Shown: positions 25,023 to 33,720 of the stretch, piece after piece | Numbering within the stretch: the stretch's first letter is position 1 | Layout of the letters: each line of letters begins with the position of its first letter | Source of the DNA: an uncultured Tessaracoccus sp. | GTDB taxonomy: Bacteria > Actinomycetota > Actinomycetes > Propionibacteriales > Propionibacteriaceae | Length of the DNA stretch: 62,498 nt | NCBI RefSeq assembly: GCF_947255005.1 | Contig: NZ_CAMYFI010000010.1 | Span: forward strand, 1 to 62,498 | Reading direction: 5' to 3' | Made by a program: the position numbers and the translations under genes | Notes under the pieces: generated by a model | What the model saw: only the letters and a program-made list of their open reading frames with translations | Told to the model about the DNA's origin: nothing | Database searches by the model: none

Positions 25023-25796
25023 ATGTCAGGTCACTCCAAGTGGGCCACCACCAAGCACAAGAAGGCTGCCATTGATGCCAAGCGCGGCAAGTTGTTTGCC
25101 AAGCTGATCAAGAACATCGAAGTCGCAGCCCGCACAGGCGGTGGTGACCCCGGCGGAAACCCGACGCTGTATGACGCCATCCAGAAAGCGAAGAAGTCGT
25201 CGGTACCGAACGACAACATCGACCGCGCCGTCAAGCGTGGCTCCGGTGTCGAGTCGGGGGGCGCTTCGTACGAGAACATCATGTATGAGGCCTATGGACC
25301 TTCCGGTGTGGCCATCCTCATCGAGTGCCTCACCGACAACCGCAACCGCTCCGCCACTGAGGTGCGCATGGGTGTCACCCGCAACGGCGGCACCATGGCT
25401 GACGTCGGCTCGGTGCAGCGCATGTTTGCGCGCAAGGGCGTCGTCACGATCGCTAAGCAGCAGGGTGGACGCGAGCTCAGTGAGGACGACGTGATGGAGG
25501 CCGCGCTCGACGCCGGGCTCGAAGAAGTCGAAGATGCCGGTGACAACTGGGAAGCCATGAGCGACCCCAATGATGTCGTCGACGTGCGTAAGGCCGTGGA
25601 AGCCGCAGGATACGAATACGAATCCGCCGAAGTGCAGTTCGTCGCATCATTCGACACCACCGTCACCGACGTAGACACCGCGAAGAAAGTGTTCAACATC
25701 ATTGACGCGCTCGAAGATTCCGACGACGTACAAAACGTGTACACGAACATCGACTTGGCTCCCGAAGTGGAAGCCGAACTCGACGCCGAGGACTGA
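25023..25796 (+). CDS. yebC: YebC/PmpR family protein
   Basis: The 257-residue protein starts SGHSKWATTKHKKAAIDAKRGKLF in two blocks typical of YebC1. It continues with NPTLYDAIQKAKK, NIDRAVKRGSG and YEAYGPSGVAI. YebC proteins act as transcription regulators or as ribosome-associated factors that help translation of difficult proline stretches. The ATG at 25023 has GGAAGGG 5 bases upstream; GTG 25017 overlaps that site. It heads the ruvCAB group, a common actinobacterial arrangement. Confidence 0.93.
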   Translation: MSGHSKWATTKHKKAAIDAKRGKLFAKLIKNIEVAARTGGGDPGGNPTLYDAIQKAKKSSVPNDNIDRAVKRGSGVESGGASYENIMYEAYGPSGVAILIECLTDNRNRSATEVRMGVTRNGGTMADVGSVQRMFARKGVVTIAKQQGGRELSEDDVMEAALDAGLEEVEDAGDNWEAMSDPNDVVDVRKAVEAAGYEYESAEVQFVASFDTTVTDVDTAKKVFNIIDALEDSDDVQNVYTNIDLAPEVEAELDAED

Positions 25797-25805
25797 GTAG
25801 ACGCG

Positions 25806-26324
25806 GTGCGAGTCATCGGCATTGACCCCGGTCTCACGAGGTGTGGGATCGGGGTTGTTGATGCGACGGTGGGGCGGGCTTCCTTCGTCGCAGTCGGCGT
25901 CGTGCGAACCCCGGCCGAGCTGCCGACGCCAAAACGCCTGGTCATGATCGAAACCGGCATCACCGAGTGGGTGCGCGAGCACAGCCCCGACGCCATGGCT
26001 ATCGAGCGCGTGTTTGCCCAGCACAACCGCAACTCGGTGATGGATACGATGCAGGCCGCGGGCGTGGCGTCGCTGGTCGGCGAACACGCAGGTCTCAACG
26101 TCACCTACCACACGCCCAGCGAGGTGAAGGCCGCCGTCACGGGTTCGGGCAGCGCGGACAAAGCCCAAGTCACTGCCATGATCACCCGCATTCTCAAACT
26201 TTCGGCGCCCCCGCGTCCGGCTGACGCCGCGGACGCACTCGCCGTCGCCATCACGCATGGCTGGCGCGGGGTACTCACGAACCGATATGCGGCAGCTGTG
26301 GCCGCTGCGAAAGGAAGACGATGA
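25806..26324 (+). CDS. ruvC: crossover junction endodeoxyribonuclease RuvC
   Basis: RuvC (172 aa) resolves Holliday junctions. Acidic catalytic residues are visible: Asp7 in GIDPGLTRCG, the glutamate in AIERVFAQHN, and the aspartates in PADAADALAVAI. A GTG start follows yebC by 9 bases. The stop overlaps ruvA. Confidence 0.95.
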   Translation: MRVIGIDPGLTRCGIGVVDATVGRASFVAVGVVRTPAELPTPKRLVMIETGITEWVREHSPDAMAIERVFAQHNRNSVMDTMQAAGVASLVGEHAGLNVTYHTPSEVKAAVTGSGSADKAQVTAMITRILKLSAPPRPADAADALAVAITHGWRGVLTNRYAAAVAAAKGRR

Positions 26325-26929
26325 TCGCGCAGCTCACCGGGCAAGTGACCTACGCCGGGGCCACGTCGTTCATTATCGAGGTGGGCGGCGTGGGTTACCG
26401 CGCCAACACGAACGCACACACCGCCGCTTCACTACGCATCGGAGACGTGCACACCGTGCATACGAGTCTCGTCGTGAGGGAAGATTCGCTCACCATGTGG
26501 GGGTTCGCCACACCGGCGGAACGCGACGCCTTCGAGCTGATGCAGACCGCGTCGGGGGTCGGCCCCAAGGTTGCTGCCGCCATGTTGAGCGTCTTCAACC
26601 CAGGTGAGCTGCGGCAGGTGATCGCATCCGAAGATGCCAGGCGCCTCACATCCGTGCCTGGGATTGGGCCCAAGGGCGCGCAGAAGATCATCCTCGAGCT
26701 GAAAGACAAGGTGCCGCTGCTCTCCGACGATGACGCTGCCGCGCCGGTGGCCGTCCACGACGATGCGCTGTGGAGGCAACAAGTCACGGAGGGATTGGAA
26801 GGTCTCGGTTGGTCGTCGAAGGAGGCGCAGGCGGCGTGTGAACATGTCGCCCCTCTCGTTGAGGAAGACCCGAATGTTCCCATCGCGACACTGATGCGCG
26901 CCGCGCTGAGTAGGCTGGCCAAACGATGA
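26321..26929 (+). CDS. ruvA: Holliday junction branch migration protein RuvA
   Basis: RuvA (202 aa) binds four-way junctions and loads RuvB. It has an N-terminal OB fold (IAQLTGQVTYAG), tandem helix-hairpin-helix motifs (SGVGPKVAAAML and VPGIGPKGAQKIILEL) and a C-terminal UBA-like domain that contacts RuvB (EGLEGLGWSSKEAQAA). It is coupled to ruvC and ruvB by four-base overlaps. Confidence 0.95.
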   Translation: MIAQLTGQVTYAGATSFIIEVGGVGYRANTNAHTAASLRIGDVHTVHTSLVVREDSLTMWGFATPAERDAFELMQTASGVGPKVAAAMLSVFNPGELRQVIASEDARRLTSVPGIGPKGAQKIILELKDKVPLLSDDDAAAPVAVHDDALWRQQVTEGLEGLGWSSKEAQAACEHVAPLVEEDPNVPIATLMRAALSRLAKR

Positions 26930-27954
26930 CTGAGCCGTCGCCTGTTGATCCCGAGGCCACTGTAGGGGAGCGCGACTTCGAATCGGCACTGCGTCCTAAG
27001 ATGCTCACCGAGTTCGAGGGCCAGCCGAGGGTGCGTGAACAGCTCGGGCTGGTGCTCGACGCAGCCCGCCACCGCGGTACCGCTCCCGATCACGTGCTGC
27101 TCTCCGGCCCGCCCGGACTCGGCAAGACCACGCTCGCCATGATCATCGCCAACGAACTCGGCGTGACCCTGCGCATCACCTCAGGGCCCGCGATCCAGCA
27201 CGCGGGCGACCTCGCTGCAATCCTTTCGGGCCTCGACGAACACGAGGTGCTCTTCATCGACGAGATCCACCGCCTGTCAAAACCCGCCGAGGAAATGCTG
27301 TACCTCGCGATGGAAGACTTCCGCGTCGACGTGGTGGTGGGCAAGGGCCCAGGAGCTACGGCCATTCCCATCGACTTGCCGCAGTTCACACTCGTCGGAG
27401 CCACCACCAGGGCCGGCCTCCTGCCGGGCCCGCTGCGTGACCGTTTCGGATTCACCGCCCAGCTCGATTTCTACGCAGACGACGCCCTCGCCGGCATCGT
27501 CGCCGTCTCGGCCAACAAGTTGGAGGTAGATCTCGCATCGGACGCTGCGACGGAGATCGCCTCACGCAGTCGCGGTACGCCGCGTATTGCGAACCGTCTG
27601 CTGCGACGCGTTCGCGACTACGGGCAGGTCAAGGGCCACGCGAGGCTGCAGCGCGATGTGGCCCGCGCCGCGCTCGAACTCTACGAGGTCGACGAGCGGG
27701 GGCTCGACAGGCTCGACCGTTCGGTGCTGCGTTCACTCGTGGAAAAATTCGGGGGAGGCCCCGTCGGGCTGTCCACACTTGCACTCAGCGTTGGGGAAGA
27801 AATCGACACGGTCGCCGAGGTGGCCGAGCCATTCCTGATCAGGCAAGGCTTCATGATGCGCACCCCTCGCGGGAGGGTAGCTACCCCGTCGGCGTACACG
27901 CATCTGGGCATGGCACCACCCAGCACCGCACCTGATTCGCTGTTTGGTGGCTAG
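26926..27954 (+). CDS. ruvB: Holliday junction branch migration ATPase RuvB
   Basis: RuvB (342 aa) is the AAA+ motor of branch migration. Motifs: Walker A GPPGLGKTT (Lys67), Walker B FIDEIHRL, sensor 1 VGATTRAG, the arginine finger region GPLRDRFG, sensor 2 GTPRIANRLLRRVRD, and a C-terminal winged helix with GGGPVGLSTLA and TPRGR. It ends the ruvCAB operon. Confidence 0.96.
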   Translation: MTEPSPVDPEATVGERDFESALRPKMLTEFEGQPRVREQLGLVLDAARHRGTAPDHVLLSGPPGLGKTTLAMIIANELGVTLRITSGPAIQHAGDLAAILSGLDEHEVLFIDEIHRLSKPAEEMLYLAMEDFRVDVVVGKGPGATAIPIDLPQFTLVGATTRAGLLPGPLRDRFGFTAQLDFYADDALAGIVAVSANKLEVDLASDAATEIASRSRGTPRIANRLLRRVRDYGQVKGHARLQRDVARAALELYEVDERGLDRLDRSVLRSLVEKFGGGPVGLSTLALSVGEEIDTVAEVAEPFLIRQGFMMRTPRGRVATPSAYTHLGMAPPSTAPDSLFGG

Positions 27955-27982
27955 CGGTGCGGCGTTTCCGGAGTGGTTGAGC

Positions 27983-27988
27983 TATTGT
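27983..27988 (+). promoter_or_regulatory. possible -10 box of the yajC-secDF operon
   Basis: TATTGT would place transcription start near 27995, exactly where an 18-bp palindrome begins. The -35 is not clear. Confidence 0.4.
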
Positions 27989-27994
27989 GAGCGA

Positions 27995-28012
27995 TGGTTT
28001 GCGCGCAAACCA
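27995..28012. promoter_or_regulatory. 18-bp perfect palindrome upstream of yajC
   Basis: TGGTTTGCGCGCAAACCA is perfectly self-complementary. A competing 9-bp pairing also exists between GGAGTGGTT (27970-27978) and AACCACTCC (28008-28016). It may be an operator, or a 5'-end hairpin of the yajC mRNA. There is no T-tract, so it does not look like a ruvB terminator. Confidence 0.6.
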
Positions 28013-28042
28013 CTCCTGACCGACTCTACGAAAGTTTGATCC

Positions 28043-28462
28043 ATGCCTCCTGGCCTCGAATTACTGCTGATGATCGTTATTTTTGGCGCCATCATGTACT
28101 TCCTCATGATTCGTCCGCAGCAGAAGAGGATGCGAGAACATCAGGAAATGGTGAATGCCGTTGAGCCTGGTACCCGCGTGCTGCTGACCTCCGGCATCTA
28201 TGCCACCGTGCTCCATGTCGGGGAGCAGCAGATGATTGTTGAGGTTGCGCCAGGTGTTGAGATCACCGTCGTGAAGGGACACATCTCACGGGTCGTCACC
28301 GCAGACGACGAGGAGTTTGTCTATGAGGGTGAAGACGACGATGACGAAGCCGACCTCGACGCCGCCGTCGCGACTGACGAGGAGCTCGACAACGTGCTGG
28401 GCAGGCGTGAGGAATCCGATGACTCGGGCGTCGACGAGGTCGACCCGCAGGCTAACCGCTAG
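28043..28462 (+). CDS. yajC: preprotein translocase accessory subunit YajC
   Basis: YajC (139 aa) is a single-span membrane protein associated with SecDF-YidC. The hydrophobic helix (LELLLMIVIFGAIMYFLMI) is followed by the family motif RPQQKRMREHQ and a beta domain (VEPGTRVLLTSGIYATV). The C-terminal tail is long and very acidic (DDDDEADLDAA), as in actinobacteria. It precedes secD by 16 bases. Confidence 0.93.
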   Translation: MPPGLELLLMIVIFGAIMYFLMIRPQQKRMREHQEMVNAVEPGTRVLLTSGIYATVLHVGEQQMIVEVAPGVEITVVKGHISRVVTADDEEFVYEGEDDDDEADLDAAVATDEELDNVLGRREESDDSGVDEVDPQANR

Positions 28463-28478
28463 TTCGTGAGGCACTCAC

Positions 28479-30029
28479 TTGGCAACCACAGCACGTAAGC
28501 GTTCGAGGCCAGGCCTTGCCATCCTCGGCCTCCTTGCCGTCATCGGCCTCCTGTTTGGCATCATGGCGGGCACTAAGACGTGGGCCCCCAAGCTGGGGCT
28601 CGACTTGCAAGGCGGTATGACAATCACGCTCACCGCGACCAATCCGACGGTGTCGCAAGAGTCTCTCGACCTCGCGGTCGGCATCATCCAGCAGCGCGTC
28701 GACGGCATGGGCGTCGGCGAGGCGTCGGTGACCACCATGGGCGACCGCAACATCATCGTCTCTGCCCCGAACGTCTCCCGCGAAGACCTGGTGGAACTCG
28801 TCGGCGCCACCGCGCAGCTGGAGTTTCGGCAGGTATTCAAGGCCGCCCCTGTCCAGCCGACTGAGGAAGGCTCGAAGGAGCAGGACAAGGTCAGCCCGCT
28901 GCCTCGCCCTGCAGGTGACAAGGGCCAGGTGCTCGACGTCGAGCAGGTGCTGGCGTTCCAGCCCAGCAACGACGATAACGAAGGGTTCCAGGAGTACAAG
29001 TGCAACGACGATCCCACTGACGTGCTCGATCAAGCCCAGGTGGTGTGCGACGACGTCGGCACCACCAAGTATCTGCTCGGCCCCGTTGCGGTGCAGGGTA
29101 AGAGCGTCACGAACGCGCGCGCTGAGGTGCCCCAGAACGATGTTGGCTGGGCCGTCTCGCTCGAGTTCGACAGCGAAGGCACCTCGCGTTTCGGGAAGAT
29201 GACGCAAGCGCTGGTGAGCAAGCCCGAACCGACGAACATGTTCGCCATCGTGCTCGACGGCAAGGTGCGTTCCGCAGCGAGGGTCAATATCACCATCATG
29301 AACGGGCAGGCACAGATCACGGGCCAGTTCACACCTGAAGAGGCTGGGCAGCTCGCGAACGTGTTGAAGTTCGGTTCGCTGCCGCTCAACTTCGAGCCGT
29401 CGCAGGTAGAGAGCGTGTCCCCGACGCTGGGCGGCGAGCAGCTGCGCGTCGGCCTCATCGCCGGTGCTTTGGGGCTCGCGATCGTCGCAGTGTATGCCCT
29501 GTTCTACTACCGGGGTCTCGGGCTCGTCGTGCTGCTGTCGCTTGGGCTCGCAGGTGTGACCACCTACGTCATGATGACGCTGCTCGGCACGGCCGTTGGC
29601 TTCACCTTGAGCCTGCCCGCGATTGCGGGCGCTATCGTCGGTATCGCCGTGACAGCCGATGCGTTCATCATCTATTTCGAGCGAATACGAGACGAGATTC
29701 GCGAGGGCCGTAGTCTCCGCTCATCGCTGGAATCTGGGTGGAAGAAGGCGCGAAGCACCATCTTCGTTGCAAACGCCGTGCAGATCTTGTCCGCCATCGT
29801 GCTGTACGTGCTGGCCGTCGGAGGTGTGCAGGGCTTCGCCTTCTCCCTGGGGCTGACGACATTCATCAACCTGGTGCTCGTCGTGTTCTTTACGAAGCCC
29901 GTCGTCACGCTGCTGGGTCGCACCAAGTTCTTCGGCGAGGGGCACAAGTTGTCGGGGTTGAGCCCCGACAAGATGGGTGTCTCGCGTGAGCGGCTGCTCG
30001 GCCGTCGCACCAAACGGAAGGAGGCCTGA
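28479..30029 (+). CDS. secD: protein translocase subunit SecD
   Basis: SecD (516 aa) uses the proton gradient to help exported proteins leave SecYEG. An N-terminal TM helix precedes LGLDLQGGMTITL, then a large periplasmic P1 domain that includes an actinobacterial acidic insertion (about residues 120-185). Five C-terminal TM helices follow, with the conserved GIAVTADAFIIYFERIRDE region. The start is TTG 28479, with GTGAGG seven bases upstream. The operon is yajC-secD-secF, with apt coupled behind. Confidence 0.95.
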   Translation: MATTARKRSRPGLAILGLLAVIGLLFGIMAGTKTWAPKLGLDLQGGMTITLTATNPTVSQESLDLAVGIIQQRVDGMGVGEASVTTMGDRNIIVSAPNVSREDLVELVGATAQLEFRQVFKAAPVQPTEEGSKEQDKVSPLPRPAGDKGQVLDVEQVLAFQPSNDDNEGFQEYKCNDDPTDVLDQAQVVCDDVGTTKYLLGPVAVQGKSVTNARAEVPQNDVGWAVSLEFDSEGTSRFGKMTQALVSKPEPTNMFAIVLDGKVRSAARVNITIMNGQAQITGQFTPEEAGQLANVLKFGSLPLNFEPSQVESVSPTLGGEQLRVGLIAGALGLAIVAVYALFYYRGLGLVVLLSLGLAGVTTYVMMTLLGTAVGFTLSLPAIAGAIVGIAVTADAFIIYFERIRDEIREGRSLRSSLESGWKKARSTIFVANAVQILSAIVLYVLAVGGVQGFAFSLGLTTFINLVLVVFFTKPVVTLLGRTKFFGEGHKLSGLSPDKMGVSRERLLGRRTKRKEA

Positions 30030-30030
30030 G

Positions 30031-31167
30031 ATGTCGGAAACGACCAAGACTCCGAAGGAGGGCATCGCTCACCGCCTGTACTCGGGCAAGCTCAGCTACG
30101 ACTTCATCAAGAACCGCAAGATGTGGTTCACCATCACGGCAGCCGTCGTGCTGATCTCGATTCTCGTGCTGATCTTCAAGCAGCTCACCCTCGGCATCGA
30201 GTTCCGGGGCGGCACCGATTTCCAGGCGCCCATCGAGGTGCAGGGAGAAACCATCCAAGATGTCCGAGACGCCACCAGCGAGTTCGCCATCGAAGACCTG
30301 GATGCGCAGGTGTTCTCCATCGGCGATTCCGCAGTGCGCGTGCAGACGCGCTCACTCACGCCGTCGGAGATCACCCAAACGCGCGAGGACATCGCAAAGA
30401 CCGTTGGCGCCGACGTCGAACAGGTCACCTACAACACCATCGGTGGCTCGTGGGGCGACAAGATTTCTCGCGACGCCGCCATCGCGGTGGTGGTGTTCAT
30501 CGCGCTGGTGATGCTCCTGATCGCCGTCTACTTCCGCAACTGGCGCATGGCGGTGGCTGCCGTGATCGCCTTGGCGCACGACGTGATCGTCACGCTCGGT
30601 GTGTACGCCCTCGTTGGGTTCACCGTCACGCCGTCCACGCTGATCGGTATCTTGACCATCCTCGGCTACTCGCTCTACGACACCGTGGTGGTGTTCGACA
30701 AGGTGCGAGAGAACGTCAAAGACTTGGCGCACAGCACCAAGACGTACTCGCAGCAGGCCAACCTCGCGATCAACCAGGTGCTGGTACGTTCGGTGAACAC
30801 CACCGTCATCGGTGTGCTCCCCGTCACCGCGATGCTGCTGGCTGGTGTCGTCGGCAATTCCAACCCCCTCCAGGATCTGGGTCTGGCGCTGCTCGTCGGC
30901 ATGATTGCAGGCGCGTTCTCGTCGATCTTCATCGCGACCCCGCTGTTGGCCTGGTTCACGGAGCACACCCCGGAAATGCGCGAGCACCGCGCGACGCTGG
31001 AGAAGCGCCGCGCCCGCGACGAGCATCGTGCACAGGCCAAAGTGCAGGATGACGAGGACTCCGACGACGCCGAGCCCGTCGCCGCTGCTACGGCACCGAG
31101 CGTTCGGATCGAACGCCGTCAGCGTCGTACGCATCAGAGTCGTGCACAGCGCAAGGGGAAGAAATGA
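30031..31167 (+). CDS. secF: protein translocase subunit SecF
   Basis: SecF (378 aa) pairs with SecD. It shows TM1, the LGIEFRGGTDFQ motif, a small periplasmic domain, and five further TM helices with GYSLYDTVVVFDKVREN and RSVNTTVIGVLPV. The cytoplasmic tail is basic and long (KRRARDEHRAQAK and RRQRRTHQSRAQRKGKK), probably contacting membrane or ribosome. ATG 30031 has GAAGGAGG upstream. The stop overlaps apt. Confidence 0.95.
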   Translation: MSETTKTPKEGIAHRLYSGKLSYDFIKNRKMWFTITAAVVLISILVLIFKQLTLGIEFRGGTDFQAPIEVQGETIQDVRDATSEFAIEDLDAQVFSIGDSAVRVQTRSLTPSEITQTREDIAKTVGADVEQVTYNTIGGSWGDKISRDAAIAVVVFIALVMLLIAVYFRNWRMAVAAVIALAHDVIVTLGVYALVGFTVTPSTLIGILTILGYSLYDTVVVFDKVRENVKDLAHSTKTYSQQANLAINQVLVRSVNTTVIGVLPVTAMLLAGVVGNSNPLQDLGLALLVGMIAGAFSSIFIATPLLAWFTEHTPEMREHRATLEKRRARDEHRAQAKVQDDEDSDDAEPVAAATAPSVRIERRQRRTHQSRAQRKGKK

Positions 31168-31688
31168 ACGACGACATCGCGGCGCTGATCGTCGATGTGC
31201 ACGATTTTCCCAAACCGGGGATCGTGTTCAAAGACATCACTCCGCTGCTCGCATCCCCGACGGGATTCCAGAAGACAATCGATGCGTTGGCCCAGTCGGC
31301 CCCTGAAGGGATCGATGCCGTGGTGGGCATGGAGGCTCGTGGGTTCATCTTCGCGGCACCGGTGGCACTGCAGCTGGGAGCAGGGTTCGTGCCTGTGCGC
31401 AAACCAGGCAAGCTTCCCGGAGATGTGTATTCCCAATCGTTCGATCTCGAATACGGTTCAGAAACGCTCACGGTGCACCGCAATGCCATCGAACCAGGCG
31501 CCCGCGTGCTCGTGATCGACGACGTGCTAGCTACCGGCGGCACCGTCGCAGCCACCGCTGGCTTGCTGCGTCAGCTCGGTGCCGAGCTCGTACACGTCGC
31601 AGTGGTGCTCGAGCTCGTTGAACTCGGCGGCCGCAAGGTGCTGGAAGAGCAGGGAATCGCCCGTCTCAGCTCGCTGGTGCAGGGCTGA
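31164..31688 (+). CDS. apt: adenine phosphoribosyltransferase
   Basis: Apt (174 aa) salvages adenine to AMP with PRPP. Visible: DFPKPGIVFKDITPLL at the N-terminus, GMEARGFIF, VRKPGKLPG, and the PRPP loop VLVIDDVLATGGT. It overlaps secF and is followed by rel two genes later, the apt-rel neighbourhood of many actinobacteria. Confidence 0.95.
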   Translation: MNDDIAALIVDVHDFPKPGIVFKDITPLLASPTGFQKTIDALAQSAPEGIDAVVGMEARGFIFAAPVALQLGAGFVPVRKPGKLPGDVYSQSFDLEYGSETLTVHRNAIEPGARVLVIDDVLATGGTVAATAGLLRQLGAELVHVAVVLELVELGGRKVLEEQGIARLSSLVQG

Positions 31689-31691
31689 GTC

Positions 31692-32756
31692 ATGGCATCG
31701 CGGCTGAAGGCCGGCCCGCTCGCGCTGGTCAGTTTGCCCCGGGTTGCGGAGTCTCCGTTCAAAGAGCTTGCACGCCGGGGCATGCTCGCCTTCATGTTGC
31801 TGCTGATTTGTACACTCCTTGTGTGGGTGGACGCACCGGCCTACAGCGACAACGTCGGGCAGGACGGCGTCGGATTCATCGACGCGCTCTACTACGCCAC
31901 GGTGACGCTCACCACCACCGGCTACGGGGATATCACGCCCGTCGCGCCGCACGCCCGGCTGCTCAACATCATCGTCATCACGCCACTCAGGATTGGCTTC
32001 CTGGTGCTCTTGGTCGGTACCACCATCGAGGTGCTGGCCAATGAAGGCAGCCGCTCGATTCGAGATGCGCGTTGGAGGAGAAGAATGCGCAACCACATCG
32101 TCGTTATCGGTTACGGCACCAAGGGGCGTTCTGCGGTGAACACGCTGCGTCGCCAGGGGGAGAAAGCCGAGAAGATCGTCGTCATCGACGACAAGGATTC
32201 GGCTATTGCCGATGCCAACTTCGACGGTCTCGCCGCATTCCTGGGCGACGCCACCCGCCGCGACTTGCTCCGTCGCGCGGAGGTACCGAAGGCACAGGAA
32301 ATTGTGATCTGTCTCGACCGCGACGATGCCGCCATCCTCACCACCTTGACGGTGCGCCAGCTCAACCCGACTGCGAACGTGGTGGTCGCTGTGCGCGAGC
32401 ATCAGAATGTGCCGCTGGTGAAACAATCCGGTGCCACGAGCGTCGTGACGAGTTCGGAAACGGTGGGCAGGCTCGTCGGCCTGTCTGCCATCGGCCCGGA
32501 TTTGGGCGCGATCATCCAAGATATGCTGACAGGCGGCGAGGGGCTCGAGGTGCATCAACGCCAGGCGCGGCCGGAGGAAGTGGGCCAGTCGCCGTCGTCG
32601 GTGGTGGGGGAGAACGTCATCGGTGTCGTCCGTAACGACACGCTACGCCGGTTCTACGATTCGACGGTGGCCCGCATCGAAACTGGCGACCAGCTCATCG
32701 TGATCCGTCGCGCCGCGCCCGCCGACCCGAAGGCTGTACAAAGCGACGACGACTAA
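31692..32756 (+). CDS. two-TM potassium channel with RCK (TrkA-N) domain
   Basis: A 354-residue channel subunit. TM1 (about 33-47), a pore helix with the K+ selectivity filter TTTGYGD (74-80), and TM2 (about 92-112) are followed by a cytoplasmic RCK domain. That domain has the Rossmann motif VIGYGTKGR (Gly140, Gly142, Gly145) and the acidic VVIDDKD strand end, then a TrkA-C-like end (FYDSTVARIETGDQLIVI). It probably assembles as a tetramer gated by a nucleotide or ion. It starts 3 bases after apt; its stop overlaps the stop of the convergent deacetylase. Confidence 0.9.
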   Translation: MASRLKAGPLALVSLPRVAESPFKELARRGMLAFMLLLICTLLVWVDAPAYSDNVGQDGVGFIDALYYATVTLTTTGYGDITPVAPHARLLNIIVITPLRIGFLVLLVGTTIEVLANEGSRSIRDARWRRRMRNHIVVIGYGTKGRSAVNTLRRQGEKAEKIVVIDDKDSAIADANFDGLAAFLGDATRRDLLRRAEVPKAQEIVICLDRDDAAILTTLTVRQLNPTANVVVAVREHQNVPLVKQSGATSVVTSSETVGRLVGLSAIGPDLGAIIQDMLTGGEGLEVHQRQARPEEVGQSPSSVVGENVIGVVRNDTLRRFYDSTVARIETGDQLIVIRRAAPADPKAVQSDDD

Positions 32757-33654
32757 ACCCCAGCCTCAGAGAGCGTAGAGAACTGCAGCCCGGATGCTCG
32801 AAGCTTGGGCAGTGACTGGCGTAAACCTTCGTAGGTGTCACCGCGTGGCTGGTTGCAGTGACACAAGATGATCGAGCCAGCCGTTGCCTGCTGCACCGCC
32901 TGCGCAACCTGACTGGCAGTGAACGTCGCACCGGCGTCTCCGTTGATATCGAATCCGACCGGAATCTCGCCGCAGGCGCGCACGATCTCGACGGCGACGT
33001 CGTCGTACCATGCGGTTCCCGTACGGAAGTATCTCGGCGGCTGCCCGAGCTCACGAGTGAGGAACTTGTGATTTGCCATGATCTCGTCGAACACTTGGCC
33101 AGCGTCGTGAGTGCCTGGGATGCCGTACTGCGAGCGGCCAGTCACCGATAACGGTACGTGGCGACTGCCGTGGTTGCCGATCTCAAACAGGTCTGAATCC
33201 TCTGCGAGCTCGCCGAACGCTTTCGGGTTGGCCTGGGCCCAGCGTAGGTTCATAAACACGACTGCTGGGATGCGTTCGCTGCGCAGATAGCGCAGAAGCT
33301 CAACGTCTACCCGGCTGCCGTGCTTGCCGCCGCAGGCGTCCAATGTCAACACGGCGCTGTCGGATAGGGTGCGTCGAACGAGCCCCGGTAACGCCGAACG
33401 GTTACCGTCGCTCCAAAGCGTTGGCGATCGGTCTTCAAACCGTTCGATGATCACCTCACGCGAGGGGCCGGTCGACAGTGGTCGTTGTGTGGGGCTCGGG
33501 GCCGGCGCTGGAGAGCTCGCCGGGGTGGGAAAGGGGAAGCGCTGGGCGTCGACGTGTGACGGGACGCAGGCGAAGACGCGCACGCCTGTAGACCCGCCAA
33601 CGCACCCACCGCGGCGAGACATCGTCGGCTCAGCATGACGTCCGAATCCCTCAC
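32753..33654 (-). CDS. polysaccharide deacetylase-family lipoprotein with apparent frameshift
   Basis: The C-terminal part is a NodB-type deacetylase: LTLDACGGKHG in the metal-aspartate position, NHGSRHVPL as the HxxxH zinc motif, YFRTGTAWYDD, and CHCNQPRGDTY with the late histidine. The family removes acetyl groups from cell-wall or surface glycans. The N-terminus in that frame has no signal peptide. The frame displaced by one base gives MLSRRCLAAVGALAGLQAC, a clean lipoprotein signal, followed by a Ser/Thr/Pro linker. The two frames join if one base is added in the G-run region 33522-33537. The leaderless GTG at 33654, 6 bases after TAGGCT, supports the lipoprotein frame as the true start. 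This is either a real inactivating mutation or a sequence error. Confidence 0.65.
33522..33537 (-). other. frameshift site in the deacetylase gene
   Basis: Plus-strand runs GGGG, GGG, AAA and GGGG lie next to each other here. One missing G (C on the coding strand) would explain the switch from the signal-peptide frame to the catalytic frame. Confidence 0.55.
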
Positions 33655-33660
33655 ATTGAC

Positions 33661-33666
33661 AGCCTA
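33661..33666 (-). promoter_or_regulatory. -10 box, leaderless promoter of the deacetylase gene
   Basis: TAGGCT on the minus strand, 6 bases before GTG 33654. It points to the signal-peptide frame as the real start. Confidence 0.45.
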
Positions 33667-33684
33667 AGCCATCACGAAACGACG

Positions 33685-33690
33685 TAGTAT
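33685..33690 (+). promoter_or_regulatory. possible -10 box of rel
   Basis: TAGTAT gives a start site near 33697 and a short leader that carries AAGGAGA before ATG 33721. Confidence 0.35.
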
Positions 33691-33720
33691 TTGACATTAT
33701 GGATGCTTCAAGGAGAGTCG

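Noticed and set aside
28479..28481. Later ATG start for secD instead of TTG
   Set aside because: The TTG start has GTGAGG at proper spacing and keeps the basic N-terminus before the first membrane helix; the next ATG would cut off that helix.
33691..33696. TTGACA before rel as a -35 box
   Set aside because: It lies only 30 bases before the ATG, so a -10 at normal spacing would overlap the Shine-Dalgarno. TAGTAT just upstream is a better -10.
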